Shown here: one piece after another, positions 31,806 to 44,105 of the stretch | How the letters are laid out: every line of letters begins with the position of its first letter | Position numbering within the stretch: position 1 is the first letter of the stretch | Source: Leptidea sinapis | Lineage: Eukaryota; Arthropoda; Insecta; Lepidoptera; Pieridae | Reading direction: 5' to 3' | DNA length: 64,000 nt | Assembly: GCF_905404315.1 (NCBI RefSeq) | Contig: NC_066276.1 | Coordinates: 13,224,001 to 13,288,000 of the forward strand | Made by a program: the position numbers and the translations under genes | Notes under the pieces: model-generated | Told to the model about the DNA's origin: nothing | The model's input: only the letters and a program-made list of their open reading frames with translations | Database searches by the model: none

Positions 31806-34800
31806 GCAGCGCCGCCACTCTCCTCGCTCGTCCGTCTGACACACTCACCTGTCCTCGTCGCGCGAGTCCTGCACACTGGACAACTCGCCCGCGATGGCCT
31901 CCTGCAGCGCCGCCACTCTCCTCGCTCGTCCGTCTGACACACTCACCTGTCCTCGTCGCGCGAGTCCTGCACACTGGACAACTCGCCCGCGATGGCCTCC
32001 TGCAGCGCCGCCACTCTCCTCGCTCGTCCGTCTGACACACTCACCTGTCCTCGTCGCGCGAGTCCTGCACACTGGACAACTCGCCCGCGATGGCCTCCTG
32101 CAGCGCCGCCACTCTCCTCGCTCGTCCGTCTGACACACTCACCTGTCCTCGTCGCGCGAGTCCTGCACACTGGACAACTCGCCCGCGATGGCCTCCTGCA
32201 GCGCCGCCACTCTCCTCGCTCGTCCGTCTGACACACTCACCTGTCCTCGTCGCGCGAGTCCTGCACACTGGACAACTCGCCCGCGATGGCCTCCTGCAGC
32301 GCCGCCACTCTCCTCGCTCGTCCGTCTGACACACTCACCTGTCCTCGTCGCGCGAGTCCTGCACACTGGACAACTCGCCCGCGATGGCCTCCTGCAGCGC
32401 CGCCACTCTCCTCGCTCGTCCGTCTGACACACTCACCTGTCCTCGTCGCGCGAGTCCTGCACACTGGACAACTCGCCCGCGATGGCCTCCTGCAGCGCCG
32501 CCACTCTCCTCGCTCGTCCGTCTGACACACTCACCTGTCCTCGTCGCGCGAGTCCTGCACACTGGACAACTCGCCCGCGATGGCCTCCTGCAGCGCCGCC
32601 ACTCTCCTCGCTCGTCCGTCTGACACACTCACCTGTCCTCGTCGCGCGAGTCCTGCACACTGGACAACTCGCCCGCGATGGCCTCCTGCAGCGCCGCCAC
32701 TCTCCTCGCTCGTCCGTCTGACACACTCACCTGTCCTCGTCGCGCGAGTCCTGCACACTGGACAACTCGCCCGCGATGGCCTCCTGCAGCGCCGCCACTC
32801 TCCTCGCTCGTCCGTCTGACACACTCACCTGTCCTCGTCGCGCGAGTCCTGCACACTGGACAACTCGCCCGCGATGGCCTCCTGCAGCGCCGCCACTCTC
32901 CTCGCTCGTCCGTCTGACACACTCACCTGTCCTCGTCGCGCGAGTCCTGCACACTGGACAACTCGCCCGCGATGGCCTCCTGCAGCGCCGCCACTCTCCT
33001 CGCTCGTCCGTCTGACACACTCACCTGTCCTCGTCGCGCGAGTCCTGCACACTGGACAACTCGCCCGCGATGGCCTCCTGCAGCGCCGCCACTCTCCTCG
33101 CTCGTCCGTCTGACACACTCACCTGTCCTCGTCGCGCGAGTCCTGCACACTGGACAACTCGCCCGCGATGGCCTCCTGCAGCGCCGCCACTCTCCTCGCT
33201 CGTCCGTCTGACACACTCACCTGTCCTCGTCGCGCGAGTCCTGCACACTGGACAACTCGCCCGCGATGGCCTCCTGCAGCGCCGCCACTCTCCTCGCTCG
33301 TCCGTCTGACACACTCACCTGTCCTCGTCGCGCGAGTCCTGCACACTGGACAACTCGCCCGCGATGGCCTCCTGCAGCGCCGCCACTCTCCTCGCTCGTC
33401 CGTCTGACACACTCACCTGTCCTCGTCGCGCGAGTCCTGCACACTGGACAACTCGCCCGCGATGGCCTCCTGCAGCGCCGCCACTCTCCTCGCTCGTCCG
33501 TCTGACACACTCACCTGTCCTCGTCGCGCGAGTCCTGCACACTGGACAACTCGCCCGCGATGGCCTCCTGCAGCGCCGCCACTCTCCTCGCTCGTCCGTC
33601 TGACACACTCACCTGTCCTCGTCGCGCGAGTCCTGCACACTGGACAACTCGCCCGCGATGGCCTCCTGCAGCGCCGCCACTCTCCTCGCTCGTCCGTCTG
33701 ACACACTCACCTGTCCTCGTCGCGCGAGTCCTGCACACTGGACAACTCGCCCGCGATGGCCTCCTGCAGCGCCGCCACTCTCCTCGCTCGTCCGTCTGAC
33801 ACACTCACCTGTCCTCGTCGCGCGAGTCCTGCACACTGGACAACTCGCCCGCGATGGCCTCCTGCAGCGCCGCCACTCTCCTCGCTCGTCCGTCTGACAC
33901 ACTCACCTGTCCTCGTCGCGCGAGTCCTGCACACTGGACAACTCGCCCGCGATGGCCTCCTGCAGCGCCGCCACTCTCCTCGCTCGTCCGTCTGACACAC
34001 TCACCTGTCCTCGTCGCGCGAGTCCTGCACACTGGACAACTCGCCCGCGATGGCCTCCTGCAGCGCCGCCACTCTGCTCGCTCGTCCGTCTGACACACTC
34101 ACCTGTCCTCGTCGCGCGAGTCCTGCACACTGGACAACTCGCCCGCGATGGCCTCCTGCAGCGCCGCCACTCTCCTCGCTCGTCCGTCTGACACACTCAC
34201 CTGTCCTCGTCGCGCGAGTCCTGCACACTGGACAACTCGCCCGCGATGGCCTCCTGCAGCGCCGCCACTCTCCTCGCTCGTCCGTCTGACACACTCACCT
34301 GTCCTCGTCGCGCGAGTCCTGCACACTGGACAACTCGCCCGCGATGGCCTCCTGCAGCGCCGCCACTCTCCTCGCTCGTCCGTCTGACACACTCACCTGT
34401 CCTCGTCGCGCGAGTCCTGCACACTGGACAACTCGCCCGCGATGGCCTCCTGCAGCGCCGCCACTCTCCTCGCTCGTCCGTCTGACACACTCACCTGTCC
34501 TCGTCGCGCGAGTCCTGCACACTGGACAACTCGCCCGCGATGGCCTCCTGCAGCGCCGCCACTCTCCTCGCTCGTCCGTCTGACACACTCACCTGTCCTC
34601 GTCGCGCGAGTCCTGCACACTGGACAACTCGCCCGCGATGGCCTCCTGCAGCGCCGCCACTCTCCTCGCTCGTCCGTCTGACACACTCACCTGTCCTCGT
34701 CGCGCGAGTCCTGCACACTGGACAACTCGCCCGCGATGGCCTCCTGCAGCGCCGCCACTCTCCTCGCTCGTCCGTCTGACACACTCACCTGTCCTCGTCG

Positions 34801-37800
34801 CGCGAGTCCTGCACACTGGACAACTCGCCCGCGATGGCCTCCTGCAGCGCCGCCACTCTCCTCGCTCGTCCGTCTGACACACTCACCTGTCCTCGTCGCG
34901 CGAGTCCTGCACACTGGACAACTCGCCCGCGATGGCCTCCTGCAGCGCCGCCACTCTCCTCGCTCGTCCGTCTGACACACTCACCTGTCCTCGTCGCGCG
35001 AGTCCTGCACACTGGACAACTCGCCCGCGATGGCCTCCTGCAGCGCCGCCACTCTCCTCGCTCGTCCGTCTGACACACTCACCTGTCCTCGTCGCGCGAG
35101 TCCTGCACACTGGACAACTCGCCCGCGATGGCCTCCTGCAGCGCCGCCACTCTCCTCGCTCGTCCGTCTGACACACTCACCTGTCCTCGTCGCGCGAGTC
35201 CTGCACACTGGACAACTCGCCCGCGATGGCCTCCTGCAGCGCCGCCACTCTCCTCGCTCGTCCGTCTGACACACTCACCTGTCCTCGTCGCGCGAGTCCT
35301 GCACACTGGACAACTCGCCCGCGATGGCCTCCTGCAGCGCCGCCACTCTCCTCGCTCGTCCGTCTGACACACTCACCTGTCCTCGTCGCGCGAGTCCTGC
35401 ACACTGGACAACTCGCCCGCGATGGCCTCCTGCAGCGCCGCCACTCTCCTCGCTCGTCCGTCTGACACACTCACCTGTCCTCGTCGCGCGAGTCCTGCAC
35501 ACTGGACAACTCGCCCGCGATGGCCTCCTGCAGCGCCGCCACTCTCCTCGCTCGTCCGTCTGACACACTCACCTGTCCTCGTCGCGCGAGTCCTGCACAC
35601 TGGACAACTCGCCCGCGATGGCCTCCTGCAGCGCCGCCACTCTCCTCGCTCGTCCGTCTGACACACTCACCTGTCCTCGTCGCGCGAGTCCTGCACACTG
35701 GACAACTCGCCCGCGATGGCCTCCTGCAGCGCCGCCACTCTCCTCGCTCGTCCGTCTGACACACTCACCTGTCCTCGTCGCGCGAGTCCTGCACACTGGA
35801 CAACTCGCCCGCGATGGCCTCCTGCAGCGCCGCCACTCTCCTCGCTCGTCCGTCTGACACACTCACCTGTCCTCGTCGCGCGAGTCCTGCACACTGGACA
35901 ACTCGCCCGCGATGGCCTCCTGCAGCGCCGCCACTCTCCTCGCTCGTCCGTCTGACACACTCACCTGTCCTCGTCGCGCGAGTCCTGCACACTGGACAAC
36001 TCGCCCGCGATGGCCTCCTGCAGCGCCGCCACTCTCCTCGCTCGTCCGTCTGACACACTCACCTGTCCTCGTCGCGCGAGTCCTGCACACTGGACAACTC
36101 GCCCGCGATGGCCTCCTGCAGCGCCGCCACTCTCCTCGCTCGTCCGTCTGACACACTCACCTGTCCTCGTCGCGCGAGTCCTGCACACTGGACAACTCGC
36201 CCGCGATGGCCTCCTGCAGCGCCGCCACTCTCCTCGCTCGTCCGTCTGACACACTCACCTGTCCTCGTCGCGCGAGTCCTGCACACTGGACAACTCGCCC
36301 GCGATGGCCTCCTGCAGCGCCGCCACTCTCCTCGCTCGTCCGTCTGACACACTCACCTGTCCTCGTCGCGCGAGTCCTGCACACTGGACAACTCGCCCGC
36401 GATGGCCTCCTGCAGCGCCGCCACTCTCCTCGCTCGTCCGTCTGACACACTCACCTGTCCTCGTCGCGCGAGTCCTGCACACTGGACAACTCGCCCGCGA
36501 TGGCCTCCTGCAGCGCCGCCACTCTCCTCGCTCGTCCGTCTGACACACTCACCTGTCCTCGTCGCGCGAGTCCTGCACACTGGACAACTCGCCCGCGATG
36601 GCCTCCTGCAGCGCCGCCACTCTCCTCGCTCGTCCGTCTGACACACTCACCTGTCCTCGTCGCGCGAGTCCTGCACACTGGACAACTCGCCCGCGATGGC
36701 CTCCTGCAGCGCCGCCACTCTCCTCGCTCGTCCGTCTGACACACTCACCTGTCCTCGTCGCGCGAGTCCTGCACACTGGACAACTCGCCCGCGATGGCCT
36801 CCTGCAGCGCCGCCACTCTCCTCGCTCGTCCGTCTGACACACTCACCTGTCCTCGTCGCGCGAGTCCTGCACACTGGACAACTCGCCCGCGATGGCCTCC
36901 TGCAGCGCCGCCACTCTCCTCGCTCGTCCGTCTGACACACTCACCTGTCCTCGTCGCGCGAGTCCTGCACACTGGACAACTCGCCCGCGATGGCCTCCTG
37001 CAGCGCCGCCACTCTCCTCGCTCGTCCGTCTGACACACTCACCTGTCCTCGTCGCGCGAGTCCTGCACACTGGACAACTCGCCCGCGATGGCCTCCTGCA
37101 GCGCCGCCACTCTCCTCGCTCGTCCGTCTGACACACTCACCTGTCCTCGTCGCGCGAGTCCTGCACACTGGACAACTCGCCCGCGATGGCCTCCTGCAGC
37201 GCCGCCACTCTCCTCGCTCGTCCGTCTGACACACTCACCTGTCCTCGTCGCGCGAGTCCTGCACACTGGACAACTCGCCCGCGATGGCCTCCTGCAGCGC
37301 CGCCACTCTCCTCGCTCGTCCGTCTGACACACTCACCTGTCCTCGTCGCGCGAGTCCTGCACACTGGACAACTCGCCCGCGATGGCCTCCTGCAGCGCCG
37401 CCACTCTCCTCGCTCGTCCGTCTGACACACTCACCTGTCCTCGTCGCGCGAGTCCTGCACACTGGACAACTCGCCCGCGATGGCCTCCTGCAGCGCCGCC
37501 ACTCTCCTCGCTCGTCCGTCTGACACACTCACCTGTCCTCGTCGCGCGAGTCCTGCACACTGGACAACTCGCCCGCGATGGCCTCCTGCAGCGCCGCCAC
37601 TCTCCTCGCTCGTCCGTCTGACACACTCACCTGTCCTCGTCGCGCGAGTCCTGCACACTGGACAACTCGCCCGCGATGGCCTCCTGCAGCGCCGCCACTC
37701 TCCTCGCTCGTCCGTCTGACACACTCACCTGTCCTCGTCGCGCGAGTCCTGCACACTGGACAACTCGCCCGCGATGGCCTCCTGCAGCGCCGCCACTCTC

Positions 37801-38981
37801 CTCGCTCGTCCGTCTGACACACTCACCTGTCCTCGTCGCGCGAGTCCTGCACACTGGACAACTCGCCCGCGATGGCCTCCTGCAGCGCCGCCACTCTCCT
37901 CGCTCGTCCGTCTGACACACTCACCTGTCCTCGTCGCGCGAGTCCTGCACACTGGACAACTCGCCCGCGATGGCCTCCTGCAGCGCCGCCACTCTCCTCG
38001 CTCGTCCGTCTGACACACTCACCTGTCCTCGTCGCGCGAGTCCTGCACACTGGACAACTCGCCCGCGATGGCCTCCTGCAGCGCCGCCACTCTCCTCGCT
38101 CGTCCGTCTGACACACTCACCTGTCCTCGTCGCGCGAGTCCTGCACACTGGACAACTCGCCCGCGATGGCCTCCTGCAGCGCCGCCACTCTCCTCGCTCG
38201 TCCGTCTGACACACTCACCTGTCCTCGTCGCGCGAGTCCTGCACACTGGACAACTCGCCCGCGATGGCCTCCTGCAGCGCCGCCACTCTCCTCGCTCGTC
38301 CGTCTGACACACTCACCTGTCCTCGTCGCGCGAGTCCTGCACACTGGACAACTCGCCCGCGATGGCCTCCTGCAGCGCCGCCACTCTCCTCGCTCGTCCG
38401 TCTGACACACTCACCTGTCCTCGTCGCGCGAGTCCTGCACACTGGACAACTCGCCCGCGATGGCCTCCTGCAGCGCCGCCACTCTCCTCGCTCGTCCGTC
38501 TGACACACTCACCTGTCCTCGTCGCGCGAGTCCTGCACACTGGACAACTCGCCCGCGATGGCCTCCTGCAGCGCCGCCACTCTCCTCGCTCGTCCGTCTG
38601 ACACACTCACCTGTCCTCGTCGCGCGAGTCCTGCACACTGGACAACTCGCCCGCGATGGCCTCCTGCAGCGCCGCCACTCTCCTCGCTCGTCCGTCTGAC
38701 ACACTCACCTGTCCTCGTCGCGCGAGTCCTGCACACTGGACAACTCGCCCGCGATGGCCTCCTGCAGCGCCGCCACTCTCCTCGCTCGTCCGTCTGACAC
38801 ACTCACCTGTCCTCGTCGCGCGAGTCCTGCACACTGGACAACTCGCCCGCGATGGCCTCCTGCAGCGCCGCCACTCTCCTCGCTCGTCCGTCTGACACAC
38901 TCACCTGTCCTCGTCGCGCGAGTCCTGCACACTGGACAACTCGCCCGCGATGGCCTCCTGCAGCGCCGCCACTCTCCTCGC
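31806..38981 (-). repeat. 98-bp tandem array carrying exon end plus 5' splice site (about 73 copies)
   Basis: A 98-bp unit repeats head to tail about 73.2 times. Read on the - strand, each unit is the last 77 nt of Mhcl exon 12 (from GCGAGGAGAG to GACGAGGACAG), the donor GTGAGT and 21 nt of intron (GTGAGTGTGTCAGACGGACGA), then the next copy. All copies appear identical except one change at 34076 (C to G on +). Each unit has a PstI-like CTGCAG and a consensus donor but no good polypyrimidine tract, so the units are unlikely to act as exons. Open frames of 79 and 97 codons in the array are artefacts: 98 x 3 = 294 nt. Extreme uniformity means recent expansion, strong homogenisation, or an assembly error. 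Confidence 0.97.
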
Positions 38982-39114
38982 CGCCAGCCGCGCCTCGTCC
39001 CGCGCCGCACTCGCCTCGCTCGCCGCGCTGGCCGCCGCGCTCTCCGCCGCACTCTTCGCACGCAACGCCTCGCTCAGTTTGACGTTCACGGACGCATTTT
39101 CTTCCTTCAGTTCT
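38905..39114 (-). CDS. Mhcl: Mhcl tail exon 12 (parent of the 98-bp array)
   Basis: The exon starts after ATTTCAG, completes an Arg codon, and encodes ELKEENASVNVKLSEALR, an Ala/Ser/Glu-rich run, RRVAALQEAIAGELSSVQ and DSRDED. It ends GACAG|GTGAGT in phase 2. The end matches MYO18A LQAAIEDEMESDENED. The last 77 nt plus 21 nt of intron are the unit of the downstream tandem array, so an identical donor recurs every 98 nt for 7 kb. Only use of this first donor keeps the frame: reading past it meets TGA at once (AGG TGA). Confidence 0.93.
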
Positions 39115-39269
39115 CTGAAATATACATGTATATTATTATTATTGAAATGAAACAATGTGTCGGGAATTAATGAGTTACATATTATATTTAAAAACAATTT
39201 CACGGATTTTCTTCTACTTAATTTTCTAAAGGATAAAATTTGAAACCGTTTTTCTAGCGTTTCAATACA

Positions 39270-40330
39270 CACAATATATATATATATATACTGTAGACGC
39301 GGTTCCACATTTTTGAGGCGTATTCTTACTTTTAAGTGACTTCTTACATAGGCACAGTATAGTATTTTTATGGCTTTAAAGGTATCAAATTCTGAAGACA
39401 TACGACATATAGATGAAACCCAAGGATTTCGATGCCTTATTTATGATAGAGTTAATGTGATCGTCGTCGTCGTAGTCCATATCAAATACAATTCCTAGCT
39501 CGCGAATTGAGAGGTATCTTTTAAGAAATGATTTATTAATTTATAATTGAATGAAAAAATGAACAGATTTTCTAGTACAAGAAGTTATATTATAACATTT
39601 ATTGACACTTAAATCTAATTCATTTTCTAAACAATAATTTTCAAATCTATTGTTATCATCCTAAAGGTGTTGTGCACATTCCAGTGATCTGAGAGGAGAT
39701 ATTATCGTCATATTGTCAGCATATAGTAATACTTTTGAATTAAGAAAGCATGAAGAAATTTCGATTATATATATATTGCTAAGTAGGGGACCTAGAAGTG
39801 ATCCTTGAGGAACTCTTGAAGATATCAGCACTGTTAACGATGTGTAGTCTTGTAATACGACGGTCTGGCACCTGTTCTGTACATATGATGTAAAGCATCT
39901 GTACAGGTTACCACGTATACCTACAGACTGCAACTTACGCGATAGTAGTAAGTGGTCAAGTCTATCGAAACATTTACTATAGTCTGTATATATGACATCC
40001 ACTTGTTAAAGTGCGGACATATGGACAGCCAGATAATGTGTGTTATAAACAATCATACAAATTGCTTAAAAACAACTCTCTTTAAAATTTAGGCAAATAA
40101 GCATAACTTAGAAATAGGTCTATAATTTTTAAGTATGTCTTTGGGGCCTTATTTGTGTATCGGAGTAATGTAAGCCGTTTTCCAAATTTTAGGTACCGCT
40201 CCCTCTGATAGAGAGCGTTTGAACAACAAGGTGAGTGGAATGACAAGACTCTTAGTACAATTTACAATAAAGACACCAGGTATGTTATCTGAGCCAGTAG
40301 ATTTTCTAAATTATTAGTGGGCTTCTATAT
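39270..40330 (-). mobile_element. LINE reverse transcriptase remnant in Mhcl intron
   Basis: The - strand reads, from right to left: STGSDNIPGVFIVNCTKSL, AVPKIWKTAYITPIHK, KDILKNYRPISKL, DVIYTDYSKCFDRLDHLLL, SSRVPQGSLLGPLLSNIYI, KVLLYADNMTIISP (normally YADD) and FKAIKILYCAYVRSHLK. The order is that of RT blocks 1 to 7. The second catalytic Asp is replaced by Asn and there are frameshifts. Confidence 0.85.
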
Positions 40331-40787
40331 TTTAATTAATATTTAATCCATAACCGTATGGTGCAATTTGGTTTTAAAGCAAGCTGTGTTTGCCTGTAAT
40401 TGGGTCTCTTTTTAATATGAATTTGAATTGTGGTTGCAACTAAGATGTAAACTTGTTGGCAAACCTAATAAATAAATAAATAACGAAATAAATATGTAAC
40501 CAAACATTACAATTAATAAATATTCACTTCAACTAAATCACTCTAGCTTAATTGGTATTACGACATTAAGTTATTTATTGTGTTCAACAAATTGGCTGGT
40601 TGTTTTCAGCCATTTAATTACTGAAAGGCCCTGGTAACAAGCAGTTATGGATCAACACAGGCTGATGGTAACTTAGTTCTTTTGCACTACTACTTCTTTG
40701 TTCTAGTGTCGAGAAGATTTAATTTTTCTTTAAAAGCTAGATTTGTATGTGTGTTAGAATAACATGAAATTGAGTGTGTGTCCGTAC

Positions 40788-40954
40788 CGGATCTGCCTGG
40801 TCAACTTCCTCAGGTCGTCGCTGGCCTGGTGTTCCCTGGCGCGCGCCGCGGCCAGCTCATTGGCGAGCTGCTCGTGCGCGTCACGCAGACGCGACACCTG
40901 GCTTTCGAGACGCGCGCGGGACGTCGCCTCCAGCTCCAGGCTTGACTCCAACTC
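40788..40954 (-). CDS. Mhcl: Mhcl tail exon 11
   Basis: The acceptor is GTGTCAG; the exon ends ATCCG|GTACGG (phase 2). It encodes ELESSLELEATSRARLESQV, then HEQLANELAAARAREHQA and LRKLTRQI. This matches MYO18A ELETRLEFERTQ and KRLQRQLRD. The downstream intron holds a LINE remnant, and the upstream one a mariner. Confidence 0.94.
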
Positions 40955-41339
40955 CTGACACAAGCACATCCAAATTAGAGTTTAATACATAATTCAATAT
41001 AACAGCGAATATAATTTGATATAACGGCGACAACTTTCTAACAAAGCCAAATTGATGAGCAGAAACGGAAAAGCAAACATACAACAGCCGAATTAACTAA
41101 AGCATGCACCTCAATAAATCAATCAAACTTTTGATTTCAATAATTTTTTCTGTTTAAAAATTATTAATTTAATTAAAAATTTAAAAATTAGGATGCTGGT
41201 TGCACACAATTCCATTCTTATAGTCCTGCGCAGTGCGATTGCATCGGCCGTAACGCTGTACTTTACGGTTTATTGTTTTGTAATGCGTTACGAGGGCGGC
41301 ACTGAAAATTTCGGGAATCAAGAAAGTGACACAACATTA

Positions 41340-42425
41340 CTATTTAAAAATGTATTTATTACTTTTCGAAGAATTCTCCGCGAGATTAGACACATTTTTC
41401 CATACGATGGAACCAATCATTGAAGCAACCATTCCATTCGGAAGTTGGGGTCTCCAAAATGGCCGTTTTGTAGGCGTCCACAGCTTCTTCAGGTGATGAA
41501 AATCTCTGACTTTTTTCGCGCAATTTATTCTTTAGTTTAGGGAAAGTATAAAAACCATTAGGGCTTAGGTCGGGGCTGTACTGCGGATGGTCTAATAATT
41601 CTATGTTTTCTTGCTCTAAAAACTCTTTTGTTCTGTGCGCGGTGTGAGAACTCACATTGTCGTGATGGAGGATGATGCGGCGGTTGCAGTTCTCTTTACG
41701 GAGTTCAGAAACGACCTGTGGCAAACAAATGCTAGCATACCATTCTGCATTAACCGTTCTTTGTCCCTCAAGAGGAATAGTCGCAACATGACCGGTTTTG
41801 GAGACAAACATGGCCACCATTTCTTTTGAAACACTCCGTGAACGAACTATTTTTGTTGGCTTTAACTCATTTTCGAACACCAAAACTCGTGACTGGTTTT
41901 TTGTTTCGGGTTCGTACGCGTATATCCAGGATTCGTTACCTGATACGATGTTGTATACAGCATTTGAGGTTCCTGCGTGGAATCTTTCGAGAGTTCTGAC
42001 GCACCAAGTAACGCGAGCCGCTTTTTGCTATTCACAGAGCAAATGCGGTATCCATCGGCAATACAACTTTTATACACCTATTGTTCATGCAAGATTATTT
42101 GTATTTGACTCATGCCAATGTCTCAAGTTGCCTGAATATCGCGGTATGTCACATCTCGATCTTCCTCAATCAGCTTACGCACAGCATCAACGTTTTCTTT
42201 GGTGACTGCAGTTTTTGAACGACCTTGACGAGGATCATCACTGAGCTTAACACGTCCACGTTGAAATTCAGCAAACCAGCGATTGGTTTTGGATGGGGCT
42301 TCATCACCAAATGCAGAAATCATCATGTCAACAGACTGTTTTTGTGTTAAACGACTTCGAATGTCATAATAAATCATCGCTCTAGAATTTTCTCGAGTCA
42401 ATTCCATTTTCTCCAATTCCAATTA
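41340..42425 (-). mobile_element. Mariner element, dead (catalytic Asp residues lost)
   Basis: N-terminal frame 42422-42123: SRLTQKQSVDMMISAFGDEA, KTNRWFAEFQRGRVKLSDD and GRSKTAVTKENVDAVRKLI. C-terminal frame 41883-41386: ILHHDNVSSHTAHRTKEFL, YSPDLSPNGFYTFPKLKNKL and GCFNDWFHRMEKCV. Joined by degenerate sequence with NESWIYAYEPETKNQSRV. The first catalytic Asp (DESW) is Asn, and the third (usually PxDFxxFPK), 34 residues after HHD, is Gly. TIRs were not found. Confidence 0.88.
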
Positions 42426-42833
42426 TGGACAACATTCTAGTTTAAATCGCATTTGTTCTCTTTATAATGAAGTCTGTCAGAAGGTAGACATATTCAATCA
42501 GTCAGTCCCTAGGTTCAGAAGAATTCTGCTAGAAAAAGCGGATTATTGGCTTGGAGACTGTGGGGTTGAATTGTGTTCATCTAGCTTAAGTTAATGTTTT
42601 TAGTTTTATATAAAATCTAGAACACATTTAAAAGCATGCTGTGTTCACTTCCAGAAGGAGGCACTCGCCCCAACATGTTAACGTATTTTTCTGTTTTATA
42701 CAATATTAAGAGTGTATCCCGTTTAGTGAACCTAATAAAAAAATATATCATATTGCACTGCTTAGCAGATGTGAAGCTGGTTAACATTCGTTCTATTTGT
42801 TTATGAACAGTGTGAGTTGTTGTTCCCCCGTAC

Positions 42834-43043
42834 CTTATTCCGCAGCTCCAGGCGCCGCTCGTTCTCGTGCTGCGTCTGCGCGTGCGGCGCCTCTGCGGCG
42901 GCCAGTCGTGCGCTCAGTTCGTTGGCCCGCTCCCGCGCGACTCGCGCCTCCTCCGCCGCCGCTTCCGCTCTCGCCTCCGCTGCGCGCGTCTCTGCCTGCG
43001 CCGCGCAAACTGCGTTCGTACTCGCGCGGTATTTCTTCAACAA
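42834..43043 (-). CDS. Mhcl: Mhcl tail exon 10
   Basis: Seventy codons between GTTTCAG and AATAAG|GTACGG. They encode LLKKYRASTNAVCAAQAE, an Ala/Glu/Arg-rich run with RERANELSARLAAAEAP, and ENERRLELRNK. It aligns with MYO18A MKKHKAAVAQASRD and the following coiled coil. Codon use is strongly GC-ended. Confidence 0.92.
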
Positions 43044-43573
43044 CTGAAACAAATATGGACGTCACAAAATTGGTAAATTTTGCGAAGAATATGCGGCTAT
43101 ATATTCATTAGGATAAGAAGTAACGACCAAGATGAGGCTACCCTTACTTTTCACTAACGCGATACACCCTGACCAATACAATAATCTGAACCGTACCAGT
43201 AGTAACTAAGACGTTAAATGATATACAAAAACATACATACACGCCACTGCTTGCCGTCACGAAAACGCCGTCCGTTTCTATAAAGTGAAGCAGTAGTCAG
43301 TGGGCTATTCTAATTCTGCCGGGTAACAAAACCAGCACGTGAATTAATCTTTGGCGTTATACTTCTTTTGGCTCGTTAAAGAAAAAATATCAGAGTAATT
43401 TATACGATTCGCGCATACCGACACCCAAACCCTGACGTTAGTTGGTCAACTAGACCATTTGTCTACTCACTCTGATGAAGGACCTCCGAATGGTTCGAAA
43501 CTAATTGGTACCAACACCGATGAATCGTGTATAAAGTCGATTTAAGTAAGTCTCCCAGTATTATTATATTTTT

Positions 43574-43765
43574 TTAATGGAAAAGGAGGACAAACAAGCG
43601 TACGAGTCACCTGGTTTTAAGTAATCACCGCCACCCACAATCTCTTGCAACAACAGAGGAATCACAGGTGCGTTGCCGGCCTTTAAGGAAGGTGCATTTT
43701 TTTGAAGGTCCCCATGTCCTAAGGTCCCGGAAACGGAACGTGAGGTGGAATTTGGCGGCAGGAAT
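43574..43765 (+). repeat. Dispersed repeat family B, copy 2
   Basis: Starts GGAAAAGGAGGACAAACAAG, has AAGTAATCACCGCCACCCAC, GTTGCCGGCCTTTAAGGAAG and ends ATTTGGCGGCAGGAAT. An internal part present in the 53400 copy is deleted here (CCCGGAAACG joins GAACGTGAGGTGG). It lies in the Mhcl intron 42835-43886 region, sense to +. Confidence 0.75.
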
Positions 43766-43886
43766 CAGGTGAAATAGTATTATTGTTTAATCTCGCCCGT
43801 AGTTCTTTGGCTACCAATCGGGATAGAGCTATGCGTGTTTCAGCAATACAAGAACACATTCTATCATACATTGACACAATATTCAC

Positions 43887-44084
43887 CTCGGCAGCTTCCT
43901 CCTCCGCGTCGTCAAACTGGGCGCGCGCTGCGGCCGCCTCCCTGCTCGCGGTAATCGCTCGCTCGCTCGCTTCGCTCTTCGCTCGGTTCGCTTCCTCGAG
44001 CGCAGCGTTCGCTTCGGACGCTTCCGCTTCAGCTGTGGCGCGCGCTTTATTAGCAGCACGGACTGCTAGCTCTAGGTCCTCCAC
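43887..44084 (-). CDS. Mhcl: Mhcl tail exon 9
   Basis: Sixty-six codons after GTGAATAG, phase 0, ending GCCGAG|GTGAAT. They encode VEDLELAVRAANKARATAE, then Ala/Glu-rich heptads ending FDDAEEEAAE. VEDLELAV matches MYO18A IEDLHLQI. An in-frame TAG lies directly upstream, so the exon cannot extend. About 21 residues expected between exon 8 and this exon from MYO18A were not found. Confidence 0.92.
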
Positions 44085-44105
44085 CTATTCACAACATTTT
44101 CAACT

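Noticed and set aside
31806..38981. CRISPR-like or telomere/centromere-like array
   Set aside because: There are no unique spacers between units, the host is eukaryotic, and the unit is recognisably an exon end plus intron start, not a satellite of unknown origin.
31747..39170. More than 140 overlapping 79- and 97-codon open frames on both strands
   Set aside because: They repeat exactly every 98 bp because 98 x 3 = 294 nt is one turn of all three frames. They are translated repeat, not proteins; only the exon 12 part of the rightmost unit is coding.
42797..43111. Ala/Arg/Pro-rich + and - frames over 42.8-43.1 kb as separate genes
   Set aside because: They are shadow frames of the GC-rich Mhcl exon 10, where stop codons are rare in all frames.
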